Below the pieces are notes generated by a model that saw only the letters and a program-made list of their open reading frames with translations, was not told where the DNA came from and ran no database searches. This document shows, one piece after another, positions 11,015 to 22,682 of a stretch of 64,000 nucleotides of DNA. Source of the stretch: Hordeum vulgare subsp. vulgare. Lineage: Eukaryota; Streptophyta; Magnoliopsida; Poales; Poaceae. Each line of letters starts with the position of its first letter. The first letter of the stretch is position 1. The position numbers were made by a program, and so were the translations under genes. The DNA lies in the NCBI RefSeq assembly GCF_904849725.1, contig NC_058519.1, positions 539,346,316 through 539,410,315 of the forward strand. The letters are read 5' to 3'.

Positions 11015-12102
11015 GGAAAGGCAAGCATGTTTTTGAGTTACCTAATGTACCCTGGATTGCATTCGAAAATATTGAGCCAGCGAGCAGGTAAAATACATGA
11101 CCACACAACTCACAATTCGCAGTTTCTTTCCAACCTTTATTTCGTTAAATTATCTTTTGTTAAGATCCTTCCTTTCATTAACCAAAAGTTATCTTTTGTA
11201 TACCTTTATACCTTCGTAAATAATATAGATAACGTGCAAAATATTAGCCCTCTTAGCCAGCGAACTTTTGTTGAGGAGCATGGCATTTACAAACATTTTT
11301 GTGACAAGTTCTTCACATACACATGGCAATTTCTTCAAATATACATGGCAAAATTGTCAAAACAGGGATTGCCAGACTCTGACATATATATTGCCGTGAA
11401 AAGCGTTCATTTTGCTTATTGGCAATAGGTTATTCAAAGTCAAACAACCGTTGGAGAGACTAAGGCTATCCTCGATCAAGATCAGCATCACCTAAGGGAT
11501 AAAGTCATGGTTGTTTCACGAACTAGCTAGTTCGTCTTTGTACCCGAATCTGGTCGTCTCCATGCAAGTGTGCAACATGCGCTCATTTTTTTAGTGTTGC
11601 ACGATCGACCGGTGAGTCCGGCCACTAGAATAACTCAAATTAATCTTTGGTTGACATGAACTGTGGTGCGCATGGTTTAATACTCTGCCAGGCCGCTGAG
11701 GTACGCAAATAAAAGGCAGCTCACACGAACGCAAACATTAAAGTAGTTACGTGTGGTGCTTGCACCAGCTGTGTACACATGGTTTTCCCGGCTCCTCCGG
11801 GGGCCGGGGAAGGATCTGTGCGGTTGAGACGCTGAGTCATATGACTGCGAATGCCTCTTTATATTAAAGAGAAAGTTTCTTGGATTTATGAACTTTTTCA
11901 AATTCGTTTTTTTTCATTTTCATGATTTTTTTGGAAAGCAACTGTTCAGTTGGTCAATCGGTCAACAATAGAGAGCAGATCAGGCAAGCGACTTGGGATC
12001 CAGCGTGCATGCGAGCGGTGCCGGTTGTTCTTGTCCACTTTCTGTTCACTCTCCGTGGTGGAGAGGAATGGATAGTGGTGGATCTCAAGGCTCACTAGTT
12101 CA
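11015..12102 (+). other. No supported gene
   Basis: AT-rich DNA without LTR ends or coding signal. The ORF at 10985-11428 has no recognisable motif and looks like chance. Confidence 0.45.
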
Positions 12103-12354
12103 AAAAATCCTGATTTTTTATGGTAAACTTTGACAAATGTTTTACATGCGTATTAAAATTCAGTACGAAACAACATTTGTGGAAGTCGCAGCGAAAAAAA
12201 CAAAATCAACTGTTCAAAATGTATAAAAACTAGAATTTTTAGAGCAGCGATTTTGTTTTATTCATCACGACTTTCACAAATATTATTTCGAGCCGAAATT
12301 TTGTAAGCATACAACACATTTGTCAAAGTTTATCATAAAAAAAATCAGAAATTT
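12103..12354. mobile_element. Foldback MITE
   Basis: The whole 250-base unit is a near-palindrome with arms of about 120 bases. One arm begins ATCCTGATTTTTTATGGT and the other is its diverged complement, ending ACCATAA-like TATCATAAAAAAAATCAG. Conserved blocks include AAACTTTGACAAATG and ACATTTGTGGAAGTCG. I cannot define a target duplication with certainty, so the superfamily is open. Confidence 0.7.
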
Positions 12355-13200
12355 TAAATATTTTTACTATTTTTTTATTTTACTGTTTATGAGGAAGCAT
12401 ATGAGCTTGGGATTAAAAACTCCATGTCCGTGGCAGTTGAACCTGGACATATGAGCAATCCTGGGAGGGGATTGATTCCTGTAGTGCAATATTTGGGCAG
12501 TGGTTCATCACCACCGGTGCTTGAGATGAAGCTACGGCTCCGGTCTTCGTCAACTCACCGTCGGCCTTTCTGGTCATGTGATTCCTCCCGGCCAAGTTTG
12601 CCAAAAGGGATGCAATGCTTCCTCGACTTAGAGTCTATGGCGTCCTCTACGAGCTCTGCTTCTGGTGGGAAGGCCATGGGGGGTTGCATTGAACCAACTA
12701 GTTTGTCCCCGGCGTCGATGCAATTGGTTCTGTGTGGAGGTGGCTTTTGGACCCAATTGCAATCCATTTTTCATTTGGGGGTCCTCCATGTAAAAGTCAA
12801 GGACCGTGTTGTTATGTTCCTTTCTTTTGTTTCCTTGGGTGAACAATGTACTTTATCTGTTGTTTAATATAAGTTGCTCTCGGTCCTTCGGGACCCTTCG
12901 TTGGTTCAAAAAAGAAACCGTAAATCATTAAAGCTAGAGCACTGATATTGGTTATGAGAAAATTGCTAAAATTAGGTTTTCAGAAAGCAAAACACATGTT
13001 TTGCACCTGCTGGAGAAAACTAAACGCAAGCCGCCTCCCGCTTCAACCACATGCCCTCTACGAGACGCACCACTTCCCCTTCCATCACTCTCTCTCCATT
13101 TTATCTCCTCCACATCCACATATTCTCTTCCTCGCGTTGTCTCTCCTGTATCACATTCCTTCATTGACAAATCAACAATGACCCATCACCGGGCACCAGC
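12355..13200 (+). other. Unclassified DNA with a weak ORF
   Basis: A 147-codon plus-strand ORF (12424-12867) has no motif I recognise. It is followed by an A-rich stretch and then a CT-rich stretch (13040-13150) that could be a decayed leader. I do not support a gene here. Confidence 0.35.
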
Positions 13201-13870
13201 ACTATGATGGGGAAGAAGCACGACTGCTTCCCATCCCGGGCCACCGGTGTTACAAGGAACGAAGCACAACTTATTCTCATCCCGGCCACTGCCGCTGCAA
13301 ATTCGGGATTGTGTCCCCGTGGATCTTGCCACGTCGGCGGAGCTGCAATGCAGCACAAGTGAGGCCGCGACCCGTGGATCTTGGAGGAGGAGGAGTTTCC
13401 TTGTAACGTGTGTGATGTCGCATCAATCTCGTTGGGGCAACGGAACTGCAATGCAACACAAGATGTTGTGATCCGCGGATCTCGACGGTGTCGGGAGCTG
13501 TAATGCAACGCAGCTGCTCCAAGCCCCCTTCCCCCGCCGCTCGAATCGATGCTACTACTGATCACTGCTCCAAACGCTCCATCGTAGCACTCGCGAAGTT
13601 GTAAAGATGCATCGGTGCTGCGATGTAGTGCTCCTATGTAGCACTCGATGCTGCAATGGAGCACTCGCACATGGTTCCTGGTGATGCATTGCAGTGCCCG
13701 CGGGTGGCTCTTGGAGCTGTGACACGGCTCTTGATGTTGGTGCTAGAAATTAAGCACTTGTTGGTGGCTCTCGGACTTGCGATGCAACGCTCGGCCGCGG
13801 CTCCCGATGTTGCGACACATTGCTTGGGGGTGACCTTGATGCTTTGCAGCGGCGACGCATTGCTGGCTTG
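13201..13870 (+). repeat. Degenerate reiterated motif tract (GCTGCAATGCA-type)
   Basis: Variants of a short motif, GCTGCAATGCAGC / CTGTAATGCAACGC / TTGCGATGCAACGC, recur at irregular 30-90 base spacing, mixed with GGATCT and CTCGG(A/C) blocks. No reading frame survives. It looks like an old tandem or captured repetitive coding-like sequence. I recognise the style from grass genomes but cannot name the family. Confidence 0.5.
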
Positions 13871-13927
13871 CTCGTGGTATCAAGGGGCCCCACATAGACA
13901 GGTGGTGCGACCACCCTTGGCCGCGCC
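13871..13927 (-). repeat. Athila-like LTR fragment (distal piece, split by copia A)
   Basis: This short GC-rich piece continues the minus-strand LTR fragment at 41679-41968 across the insertion of copia A. The duplicated ATATG on each side shows the two were adjacent. The left limit is approximate. Confidence 0.5.
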
Positions 13928-13932
13928 ATATG

Positions 13933-15671
13933 TATTGGGTAATGTAGTAATTTCAAAAAGAATACTACGTCACACAAGGATCTATCTAGGAGAAACCAGC
14001 AACGAGCAAAGGGGTAGAGCATCTTCATACCGTTGAAGATCGCAAAGCGGAAGCGTTACTATGAACGCGGTCGATGGAGTCGTACTCGCGGCGATTCAAA
14101 TCGCTGAAGATCCGATCCGAACACCGAATGTAAGGTGTCTCCGCGTTCAACACACATACAGCCCCGGGACGTCTCCTCCTTCTTGATCCAGTAAGGAGGG
14201 AGGAGAAGTTGAGGGAGAACTCCGGCAGCACGACGACGTGGTGGCGGTGGAGTATGTGGCTCTCCGGCAAGGCTTCGCCAAGTACCCCGGAGGAGGAGAA
14301 AGAGGTGGAGGTAGGGATGCACCATGGCGTGATCAAATCATGTGTGTTGCAGCCCAAAACCTTGCATATATATAGGAGGGAGGCAGAGGGGGTGAGCTAC
14401 CCCTAGGAAAACCCTAGGAGGTGGTGCGGCAGCCCTAGAGGACGAGGTGGAGGCCCTAGGGGTGGCTTGCCACCCAAGGCAGCCCCCACGCCCTAGAGTT
14501 TGCCTCCCTTCGCCTTGGGCCTTCTCCCCTTGGCGCACCAGCCCACCAGGGGCTTGTTCCTCTCCCCTTTCAGCCCATGTGGCCCTCCGGGACAGGTGGA
14601 CAATCCCGGTGGACCCCGGTACCCTTTCGGTGATCCCGGTACAATACCGGTAAATCCCGAAACCCCGTCGACGACCAAAACTGAACTTCCCATATATAAA
14701 TCTTTACCTCCGGACTGTTCCGAAACTCCTCGTGACGTCCGGGACCTCATTCAGGACTCCGAACAACCTTCGGTAACCACATGTACGATTCCCATAACAA
14801 CTCTAGCATCACCGAACCTTAAGTGTGTAGACCCTACGGGTTCGGGAAACACGCACACATGACCGAGACATCTCTCCGGCCAATAACCAACAGCGGGGTC
14901 TGCATATCCATTGTTGGCTCCCACATGTTCCATGATGATCTCATTGGATGAACCATGATGTCGAGGATTCAGTTAATCCCGTATGCAATTCCCTTTGTCT
15001 ACCGATATGACACTTGCCCGAGATTCGATCGTCGGTATCCCTATACCATGTTCAATCTCGTTACTAGCAAGTCTCTTTACTCGTTCTGTAACACATCATC
15101 CCGTGGTTAACCCCTTAGTCACATTGATCTCATTATGATGATGCATTACTGAGTGGGCCCAGAGATACCTCTCTGTCACACGGAGTGACAAATCCCAGTC
15201 TTGATTTGTACCAACCCAACAAACACTTTTGGAGATACCTGTAGTGCACCTTTATAATCACCCAGTTACGTTGTGACGTTTGGTACACCCAAAGCACTCC
15301 TACGGTATCCGGGAGTTGCACAATCTCATGGTCTAAGGAAATGATACTTGACATTAGAAAAGTTCTAGCAGACGAACTATACGATCTTGTGCTATGTTTA
15401 GGATTGGGTCTTGTCCATCACATCATTATCCTAATGATGTGATCCCGTTATCAATGACATCCAATGTCCATGATCAGGAAACCATGACCATCTATTGATC
15501 AACGAGCTAGCCAACTAGAGGCTCACTAGGGACATGGTGTGGTCTATGTATTCACACATGTATTACGGTTTCCGGTTAATACAATTATAGCATGAACAAT
15601 AGACAATTATCATGAACAAGGAAATATAAAAATAACCAATTTATTATTTCCTCTAGGGCATATTTCCAACA
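13933..15671 (-). repeat. 3' LTR of copia A
   Basis: On the minus strand it starts TGTTGGAAATATGCC at 15671 and ends at 13933. A polypurine tract (TAGTGCAAGTCGGAGAC) directly precedes it at 15672-15688. A TATA box lies at 14363-14374. It matches the split 5' LTR along its length. Confidence 0.92.
14363..14374 (-). promoter_or_regulatory. TATA box in copia A 3' LTR
   Basis: CCTATATATATG on the minus strand; the same site occurs in the other LTR at 40366-40377. Confidence 0.55.
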
Positions 15672-15699
15672 GTCTCCGACTTGCACTAGAGTCAATAAT

Positions 15700-17244
15700 C
15701 TAGTTCATATCACTATGTGATTGCAATGAATCTAACACCCATACAGTTCTAGGGTTCGATCATGTCTTGCTCGTGAGAGAGGGTTTAGTCAACGGGCTTG
15801 AACCTTTTAGATCCGTGTGTGCTTTACAAATCTCTATGTCATTCTGTAGATGCAGCTACCACGCGCCATTTGGAACCATTCCAAATGACTGCTCCACTAT
15901 GCAAATCCGGTTTACTACTTAGAGTCATGTGGATTAGTGACAAAGCTTGCATCATCGTAATCTTTTACGACGAACTCTTTTACCACCTCCATAGTCGAGA
16001 AAAAAATCCTTACTCCACTAGTTACTGAGGATAACTTTGACCGCTGTCCAGTGATCCATTCCTAGATCACTCTTGTACCCCTTGACTGACTCATGGCAAG
16101 GCACACTTGAGGTGCAGTACACAACATAGCATACCATAGAGCCTACGACTAGTGCATAGGGGACGACTTTCGTCCTTTCTCTTTCTTCTGTCGTGGTCCA
16201 GCTTTGAGTCTTACTCAAAATTCACACCTTACAACATAGCCAAGAACTCCTTCTTTGCCGATCTATTCTGAACTCCTTCAAAACTTGTCAAGGCATGCAT
16301 TTCGTTGAAAGTTCTATTAAGCACTTTAATCTATCTCCATAGATCTTGATGTCCAATATTCAAGTAGCTTAGTCCAGGTTTTCCTTTGAAAAACTCCTTT
16401 CAAACAACCCTTTATGCTTTCCAGAAATTCTACATTATTTCCGATCAACAATATGTCAACCACATATATTCATCAGAAAGTCTATAGTGCTCCCACCCAC
16501 TTCTTTGGAAATACAAGTTTCTCATAAACCTTGTACAAATCCAAAATTTTTTATCATCTCATCAAAGCTTATATTCCAACTCAGAGATGCTTGCTCCAGT
16601 CCTTAGAAGGAACGCTAGAGTTTTGCATACTTATTAGCATCCTTTAGGATCGACAAAATCTTCTGGTTGTATCACATACAAACTTTCCTAAATGAAATCG
16701 TCGAGGAAACAATATTTGACATCCTATCTGCAAGATTTCATAAATGATGCAGTAACTGCTAACATAATTCCAACAGACTTTTCAGCATCGCTACGATTGA
16801 GAAAGTCTCATCACACTGAACTCTTTAAACTTGTCAGAAACATCTTTGCAACAAGTCGAGCTTTCATAATGGTGACTTTTCACCATCATCGTCTGTATTC
16901 CTTTTACAGATCCATCTGTAGTTAATAGCCTTACGATCATCAAGCAGTTCTTCCAAAGTCCACACTTTGTTTTCATACATGGATACTCTCTCGGATTTCA
17001 TGGCCTCGAGCCATTTGTCGGAATCCGGGCCGACCATCGCTTCTCCATAGCTCGTAAGTTCATTGTTGTCTAGCAACATGACCTTCAAGACAGGATTACT
17101 ATACCACAGTGGAGTAGTACGCGTCCTTGTCGACCTACTATGTTTGGTAGTGACTTGATCCGAAGCTTCATGATCACTATCATCAGCTTCCACTTCAATT
17201 TGTGTAGACGCCACATGAACAACTTCCTGCGCCCTGCTACACAC
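15700..17244 (-). pseudogene. Copia A RT and RNase H remnants
   Basis: Read on the minus strand, the N-terminal RT piece (16864-17244) carries the EAMKSERVSMYENKVWTLEE block that opens copia RT. A later piece (16018-16218) carries the VPYALVVGSMVCYVVY and GMDHWTAVKVIL blocks found between RT and RNase H. Between and after them the frame is lost to many stops and indels, and the YVDD region (around 16450) is only faintly visible. RNase H is barely traceable. The pieces occur in the correct order for one element on this strand, so this is decay rather than shuffling. Confidence 0.8.
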
Positions 17245-18059
17245 ACTGGTTGAAGTGATGGTTCAATAACCTCATCAAGTTTCCACCATACTCCCACTCA
17301 ATTCTTTCGAGAGAAAGTTTTCCTCGAGAAAGGACCTGTTTCTAGAAACAAACACTTTTGCTTCCAGATCTGAGATAAGAGGTATACCCAACTGTTTTGG
17401 GTGTCCTACGAAGGTGCATTTATCCGCTTTGGGTTCGAGTTTATCAGACTGAAACTCTTTGACATAAGCATCGCAACCCCAAACTTTTAAGAAATGACAG
17501 CTCAGGTTTCTCCAAACCATAGTTCATACGGTGTCATCTCAACGGAATTGCATGGTGCCCTATTTAAAGTGAATGCGGTTGTCTCTAATGCCTAACCCAT
17601 AAACGATAGTGGTAATTTGATAAGAGACATCATAGTATGCACCATATATAATAGGGCACGACTATGACATATGGACACACCATCAGACCATGGTGTTCCA
17701 GGTGGCATGAGTTGTGAAAAAATGTCACGTGCAACAATTTTCACATTGTCTTAAATGTTTACCAAACTCGTAACTTAGATATATATGTTTACCTCCACGA
17801 TCACATCGTAGATATATTATCCTCTTGTCACGATGATCTTCAACTTCACTCTGAAATTACTTGAACCCTTCAATAATTCATACTTGTGTTTCATTAGGTA
17901 AATATACTAGTATCTACTCAAATCATCTGTGAAGTAAGAACATAATGATATCCACTGTGTGACTCAGCACTTATTGGACCGCACACATCAAATGCATTAC
18001 TTCCAACAAGTTACTTTCTTGTTCCATCTCACTGGAAAACGAGGTCTTCAGTCATCTTG
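17245..18059 (-). pseudogene. Copia A integrase remnant
   Basis: The clearest part is 17275-17520, with the LKVWGCDAYVKEF and KADKCTFVGHP blocks that follow the integrase core in copia pol. The DDE core upstream (17560-18050) can be followed only in patches. No intact catalytic triad can be read. Confidence 0.7.
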
Positions 18060-18418
18060 CCCATGTGGTATAATTTGCATGTCTCAAGTGATTCAAAATC
18101 AAGAGATTCCAAACGTTCCATCTGCATGGAGTTTCTTCATGCGTTTATACCAACAGACATGGTTCGCATGTCTGAAACTTTTCAAAAACGAGTGAGTCCA
18201 AATATCCATCAGCATGGAGCTTCTTCATGCGTTTACACCAATAGGCATGATTCACATGTCTCAAACGTTTCCAAAACGAGTGAGTCCAAAGATCCATCGG
18301 TATGGAGCTTCTTCATATATTTTACACCAATATGACTCAAGCGGTAGTGCCACAAGTAGGTGGTACTATCATTACTACTTTGTATATTTTGCAACAATAT
18401 TATGAACATGTGTATCAC
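18060..18418 (-). pseudogene. Copia A integrase zinc-binding segment, tandemly triplicated
   Basis: The minus strand encodes LWHYRLSHIGVKYMKKLH, then DGSLDSLVLETFETCESC, which is the HHCC (GAG pre-integrase) module. The same stretch then repeats twice more with a period of about 89 bases. Because 89 is not a multiple of three, copies two and three read out of frame with copy one. The last copy resumes into the MGKM segment that normally follows the motif. A single copy is normal, so this is a tandem duplication in this element or its lineage. Confidence 0.7.
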
Positions 18419-19312
18419 TACGATCGAGATTCAATAAACCATTCATTCTAGGCGCAAGACCATTGAAGGTATTATTCAAGTAAAGAGAATAACCATCATT
18501 CTCTTTAAGTGAATAACCGTATTGCAATAAACATAATCCAATCAAGTTCATGCTCAACGCAAACACCAAATAACAATTATTTAGGTTTAACACTAATCCC
18601 GATGGTAGAGGGAGCGTGCGATGTTTGATCACATCAACCTTGGAAATACTTCCAACACACATTGTCACCTCGCCTTTAGCTAGTCTCCCTTTATTCGTAG
18701 CTTTTATTTTGAGTTACTAACACTTAGCAACTGAACCGGTATCTAATACCCTCGTGCTACTAGGAGTGCTAGTAAAGTACACATCAATATCATGTATATC
18801 CAATATACTTTTGTCGACTTTGCGAGCCTTCTCATCTACCAAGCATCTAGGGTAGTTCCTCTTCAGTGACTGTTCCCCTCATTACAGAAGCACTTAGTCT
18901 CGGGTTCGGGTTCAACCTTGGGTCTCTTCACTAGAGCAGCCACTGGTTTGCCATTTAATGAAGTATCCCTTCATGCCCTTGCCCTTCTTGAAACTAGCGA
19001 TTTTAAAAACCATCAACAATTGATGCTCCTTTTCGATTTCTACTTTCGCGGTGTCAAACATTGCGAATAGCTCAAGGATCATCATATCCATCCCTGATAT
19101 GTTATAGTTCATCGTGAAGCTCTAGTAGCTTGGTGGCAGTGACTTTGGAGAACCATCACTATCTCATCTAGAAGACTAACTCCCACTTGATTCAAGTGAC
19201 TGTAGTACTCAAACAATCTCAGCATATGCTCAACGATTGAGCTTTTCTCCCTTACTTTGTAGACAAAGAATCTTGTCGGAGGTCTCATACCCCTCAACAA
19301 GGGCACGAGCAT
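18419..19312 (-). pseudogene. Copia A gag and protease remnants
   Basis: The minus-strand pieces 19109-19312 and 18912-19112 carry gag blocks typical of BARE/WIS elements (EHMLRLFEYYSHLNQVG; AKVEIEKEHQLLMV; FKKGKGMKGYF). A decayed zinc knuckle follows near 18840-18900 (CFCNEGNSHW-like). The protease and linker region is represented by 18419-18668. Frame breaks separate every piece. Confidence 0.75.
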
Positions 19313-20878
19313 GAAATCCCAATTTCATCTCTTGGAACATCTCATATGTCCCGCGATGTTCGAAACATATTTAGCGCCTCAATTCCAATCCGTTTAAGCA
19401 TTATGCAATGAACTATCATGTAGTTATCAAAAACGTGTATGTCACATGTTCGCAACATCCACAAACGATGCTTGGGGTTCAGCACACCGAGCGGTGCATT
19501 AAGGACATAAGCCTTGTGTGCAGCAATGAGGACAATCCTCAGTTAACGGACATAGTCCGCATAATTGCTACTATCATCTTTCAACTAAGTTTTCTCTAGG
19601 AACATATCAAAAAACCATAGAGCTATTAGAGCAAGCTACAACATAATTTGCAAAGACCTTTTGACTATGTTCATGATAATTAAGTTCATCTAGTGAACTC
19701 CCACTTAGATGGACATCCCTCTCGTCATCCAAGTGATACATGATCCACGTCGACTAGCCCGTGTCCGATCATCACGTGAGACGGACTAGTCATCAATGGT
19801 GAACATCTCCATGTTGATCGTATCCACCATACAACTCATGTTCGACCTTTCGGTCTCCCGTGTTCCGAGGCCATGTCTGTACATGCTAGGCTCGTCAAGT
19901 CAACCTAAGTGTTTCGCGTGTGTAAATCTGGCTTACACCCGTTGTATGCGAACGTTAGAATCTATCGCACCCGATCATCATGTGGTGCTTCGAAACAACG
20001 ATCCTTCGTAACGGTGCACACTTTGGGGGGACGCCATTTCTTGAAATTTTAGTAAGGGATCATCTTATTTACTATTGTCGTTCTAAGCAAATAAGATATA
20101 GAAACATGATAAACATCACATGCAATCATATAGTGACATGATATGGCCAATATCGTCTTGCTCCTTTGATCTCCATCTTCGGGGCACGGTATGATCATAA
20201 TTGTCACCGACATGACACCATGATCTCCATCATCATGTTCTACATCATTGTGTCTCCGTGAAGTCATCTCGCCAACTATTACTTCTACTACTATGGCTAA
20301 CGGTTAGCAATAAAGTAAAGTAATCACATGGCGTTGCATCTCATACAATAAATTAAGACAACTCCTATGGCTCCTGTCGGTTGTCATACTCATCGAGATG
20401 CAAGTCGTGAATCCTGTTACAAGAATATGATCAATCTCATACATCACATATGTAACATCACATCCTTTTGGCCATATCACATCACATAGCATACCCTGCA
20501 AAAACAAGTTAAACATCCTCTAATTGTTGTTGCATGTTTTACATGGCTGATTTGGGTTTCTAGCAAGAACGCTTCTTACCTACATGACAACCACAACGTT
20601 GATATGCCAATGCTATTTACCCTTCATAAGGACCCTCTTCATCGAATCTGATCTGACTAAAGTGGGAGGGACAGACACCCGATAGCCACCTTATCCAACA
20701 AGTGCATGTCGGGCGGTGGAACCAGTCTCACATAAGAGTACGTGTAAAGTCGGTCCTGGCCGCTTCATCCCTCGATGCCACCAAATCAAGATAAGACTAG
20801 TAATGGCAAGCAATTGACAAAATCATCGCCCACAACTTTTGTGTTCTACTCCTGCATAGAATCTACGCATAGAACCTG
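19313..20878 (-). other. Copia A gag start and 5' leader
   Basis: This is the sequence between the first traceable gag and the primer binding site, in minus orientation. The upstream 1.2 kb is the noncoding leader usual for BARE-type elements. I see no intact ORF. Confidence 0.55.
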
Positions 20879-20890
20879 GCTCGGATGCCA
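20879..20890 (-). promoter_or_regulatory. Primer binding site of copia A
   Basis: TGGCATCCGAGC on the minus strand lies one base from the 5' LTR. It matches the initiator tRNA-Met site TGGTATCAGAGC with a few changes. Confidence 0.7.
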
Positions 20891-20891
20891 C

Positions 20892-21127
20892 TGTTGGGTA
20901 ACGTAGTAATTTCAAAAAAAAAATCTACATCACACAAGAATCTATCTAGGAGAAACCAGCAACGATAAAATGGGTAGAGCATCTTCATACCATTGAAGAT
21001 CGCAAAGCGGAAGCGTTACTATGAACACGGTCGATGGAGTCGTACTCATGGTGATTCAAATCGCGGAAGATCCGATCCGAACACCGAACGTAAGGTGTCT
21101 CTGCGTTCAACACACCTACAGCCCGGG
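20892..21127 (-). repeat. 5' LTR of copia A, proximal part
   Basis: This is the end of the minus-strand 5' LTR (TGTTGGGTAACG on the plus strand). It is interrupted at 21127 by copia B. The last five bases, CCGGG, are repeated at 40164-40168. Confidence 0.92.
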
Positions 21128-21450
21128 TGTTGGAGCATAGTTTATGCCCAAGTAATTTTGGTGATTGATGACACTACCATAAAGGACTAACCGTGTGTGT
21201 TAAGGTTTCAGATAACACACGTTAACGGCACAAGACGACTCGCCTCCTCATTCATGGAACGGAAGCACGGCGCTCTCTATGATTCTCTTTATTTGAGTCA
21301 TAGGAAAGCCGTACTATTAAGAGGGGAACCGTAGTGGAAAGGTTTGGGTGGAATCTATCTTTGCACGCGCACACTTCACATATTTTCCCTTACCTTCATC
21401 TTTGGAGCGGCCCCCGCCACTGTGTTTCTTTCCTCCTTGCAAAATGGTCC

Positions 21451-21795
21451 CTAGCGGTAGTACCGCTGGAATGCTAGCGGTAGCACCGCTGCAGCCAGCG
21501 GTAGTACCGCTGGCTGGCGGTAGTACTGCCCCTGGTCAGCGGTAGTACCGCTCCATGAGCTTAGTACCGCCTGCGTGGCGGTTGTTCGTGGACGAACCTT
21601 TTTGCGAAGACTTTCTTGGCGGTGGTAGTGCTTTTGCACTACCAGGGGCCCAGCGGTAGTACCGCTGGAGTGCCAGCGGTAGTACCGCTGCAACCAGCGG
21701 TAGTACCGCTAGTCGGCGGTAGTACCGCCCCTGGTCAGCGGTAGTACCGGTGGAGTGCCAGCGGTTACCGCTGCAGCCAGCGGTAGTACCGCTGG
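21451..21795 (+). repeat. LTR cluster of AGCGGTAGTACCGCT microrepeats
   Basis: About twelve copies of a 15-17 base motif with 7-base complementary arms around a central G. Some copies are perfect and others carry one or two changes. Spacers of 5-100 bases separate them. The same cluster is in the 3' LTR at 39065-39380. Confidence 0.85.
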
Positions 21796-21839
21796 AGCTC
21801 GGGCAAAGAGTGGGAAAACGGTTGGATTTCCCCCCCCCA

Positions 21840-21850
21840 CTATATAAAGG
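21840..21850 (+). promoter_or_regulatory. TATA box of copia B 5' LTR
   Basis: CTATATAAAGG lies just downstream of the microrepeat cluster. The 3' LTR has the variant CTTTATAAAGG at 39424-39434. Confidence 0.7.
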
Positions 21851-22582
21851 ATTCTTCTAGCTGTGGAACCTTATCTCTTACCCTCTCAAGCTTCATTGTT
21901 GCTCCCTAAGCTCAAAAGTGCCCGATCTCTCTCCCTAGCCAATCAAACTTGTTGATTCTTTAGGGATTGGTTGAGAAGGCCTAGATCCACACTTCCACCA
22001 AGAGAAAAGTTGACCCCCCCACAAATCCCTTGCGGATCTTGTTACTCTTGGGTGTTTGAGCATCCTAGATGGTTGAGGTCACCTCGAAGCCATATTCCAT
22101 TGTGGTGAAGCTTCGTGGTCTAGTTGGGAGCCTCCAAACTTTGTGTGGAGTTTGCCCCAACCTTGTTTGTAAAGGTTCGGTCGCCGCCTTCAAGGGCACC
22201 TATAGTGGAATCACGGTACCTTGCATCGTGCGAGGGCGTGAGGAGAATATGGTGGCCTTAGTGGCTTATTGGGGAGCATTGTGCCTCTACACCGCTCCAA
22301 CGGAGACGTACTTCCTGTCAAAGGGAAGGAACTTCGGCAACACATCCTCGTCTCCATCGGTTCCACTTGTGGTTATCTCTAACCTTTACTTTGTGTATGC
22401 TTATGTTGTTGACTATATCTTACTTGTCTTATTAGCTCTCGTTGTTAGCTCCATTAGGGTTCACCTCATTGTCGTAATATTTGTGAACCCATATGTTGTT
22501 TACCTTAACTTGCTAAGATTAATTAAAAAGTGATCGTTGTCTATTCACCCCCCCTCTAGTCAACCATATCGATCCTTTCAAT

Positions 22583-22594
22583 TGGTATCAGAGC
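22583..22594 (+). promoter_or_regulatory. Primer binding site of copia B
   Basis: TGGTATCAGAGC lies two bases after the LTR end and is an exact match to the initiator tRNA-Met site. Confidence 0.9.
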
Positions 22595-22631
22595 CACGTC
22601 TCTTTATTAAGGGTTTAACCACCCGAAGAGT

Positions 22632-22682
22632 ATGGAAGGCGAAGAGGGAATTAACCATGGGCAACCCGAGGCCATGGACTTG
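22632..22682 (+). pseudogene. Copia B gag, first 17 codons (split by gypsy D)
   Basis: An ATG at 22632 opens 17 codons that run into the duplicated ACTTG target site. The same frame resumes at 29577 after the inserted gypsy element. The 204-base ORF visible here continues into gypsy LTR sequence and is not a real protein. Confidence 0.85.

Larger units (their letters stand above)
21128..22580 (+). repeat. 5' LTR of copia B
   Basis: TGTTGGAGCATAG to GATCCTTTCA. It contains about a dozen copies of the near-palindrome AGCGGTAGTACCGCT between 21451 and 21795, then a TATA box at 21840-21850. ORFs within it (for example 22069-22533) are not genes. Confidence 0.93.

Noticed and set aside
12424..12867. 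147-codon plus-strand ORF as a possible LINE 3' end
   Set aside because: No motif and no poly-A tail or target duplication; too weak to call.
13161..13670. 169-codon minus-strand ORF
   Set aside because: Made of the degenerate GCTGCAATGCA-type repeat; codon content reflects repetition and there is no domain.
21451..21795. Regular short repeats resembling a CRISPR array
   Set aside because: Repeats are near-palindromic 15-mers with uneven, mostly short spacers inside an LTR of a plant retrotransposon; no cas genes and a eukaryotic context.
22069..22533. 154-codon ORF with hydrophobic C terminus (and its copy at 39863-40192)
   Set aside because: Lies wholly within the LTR of copia B, downstream of the TATA box; frame is not kept between the two LTRs.
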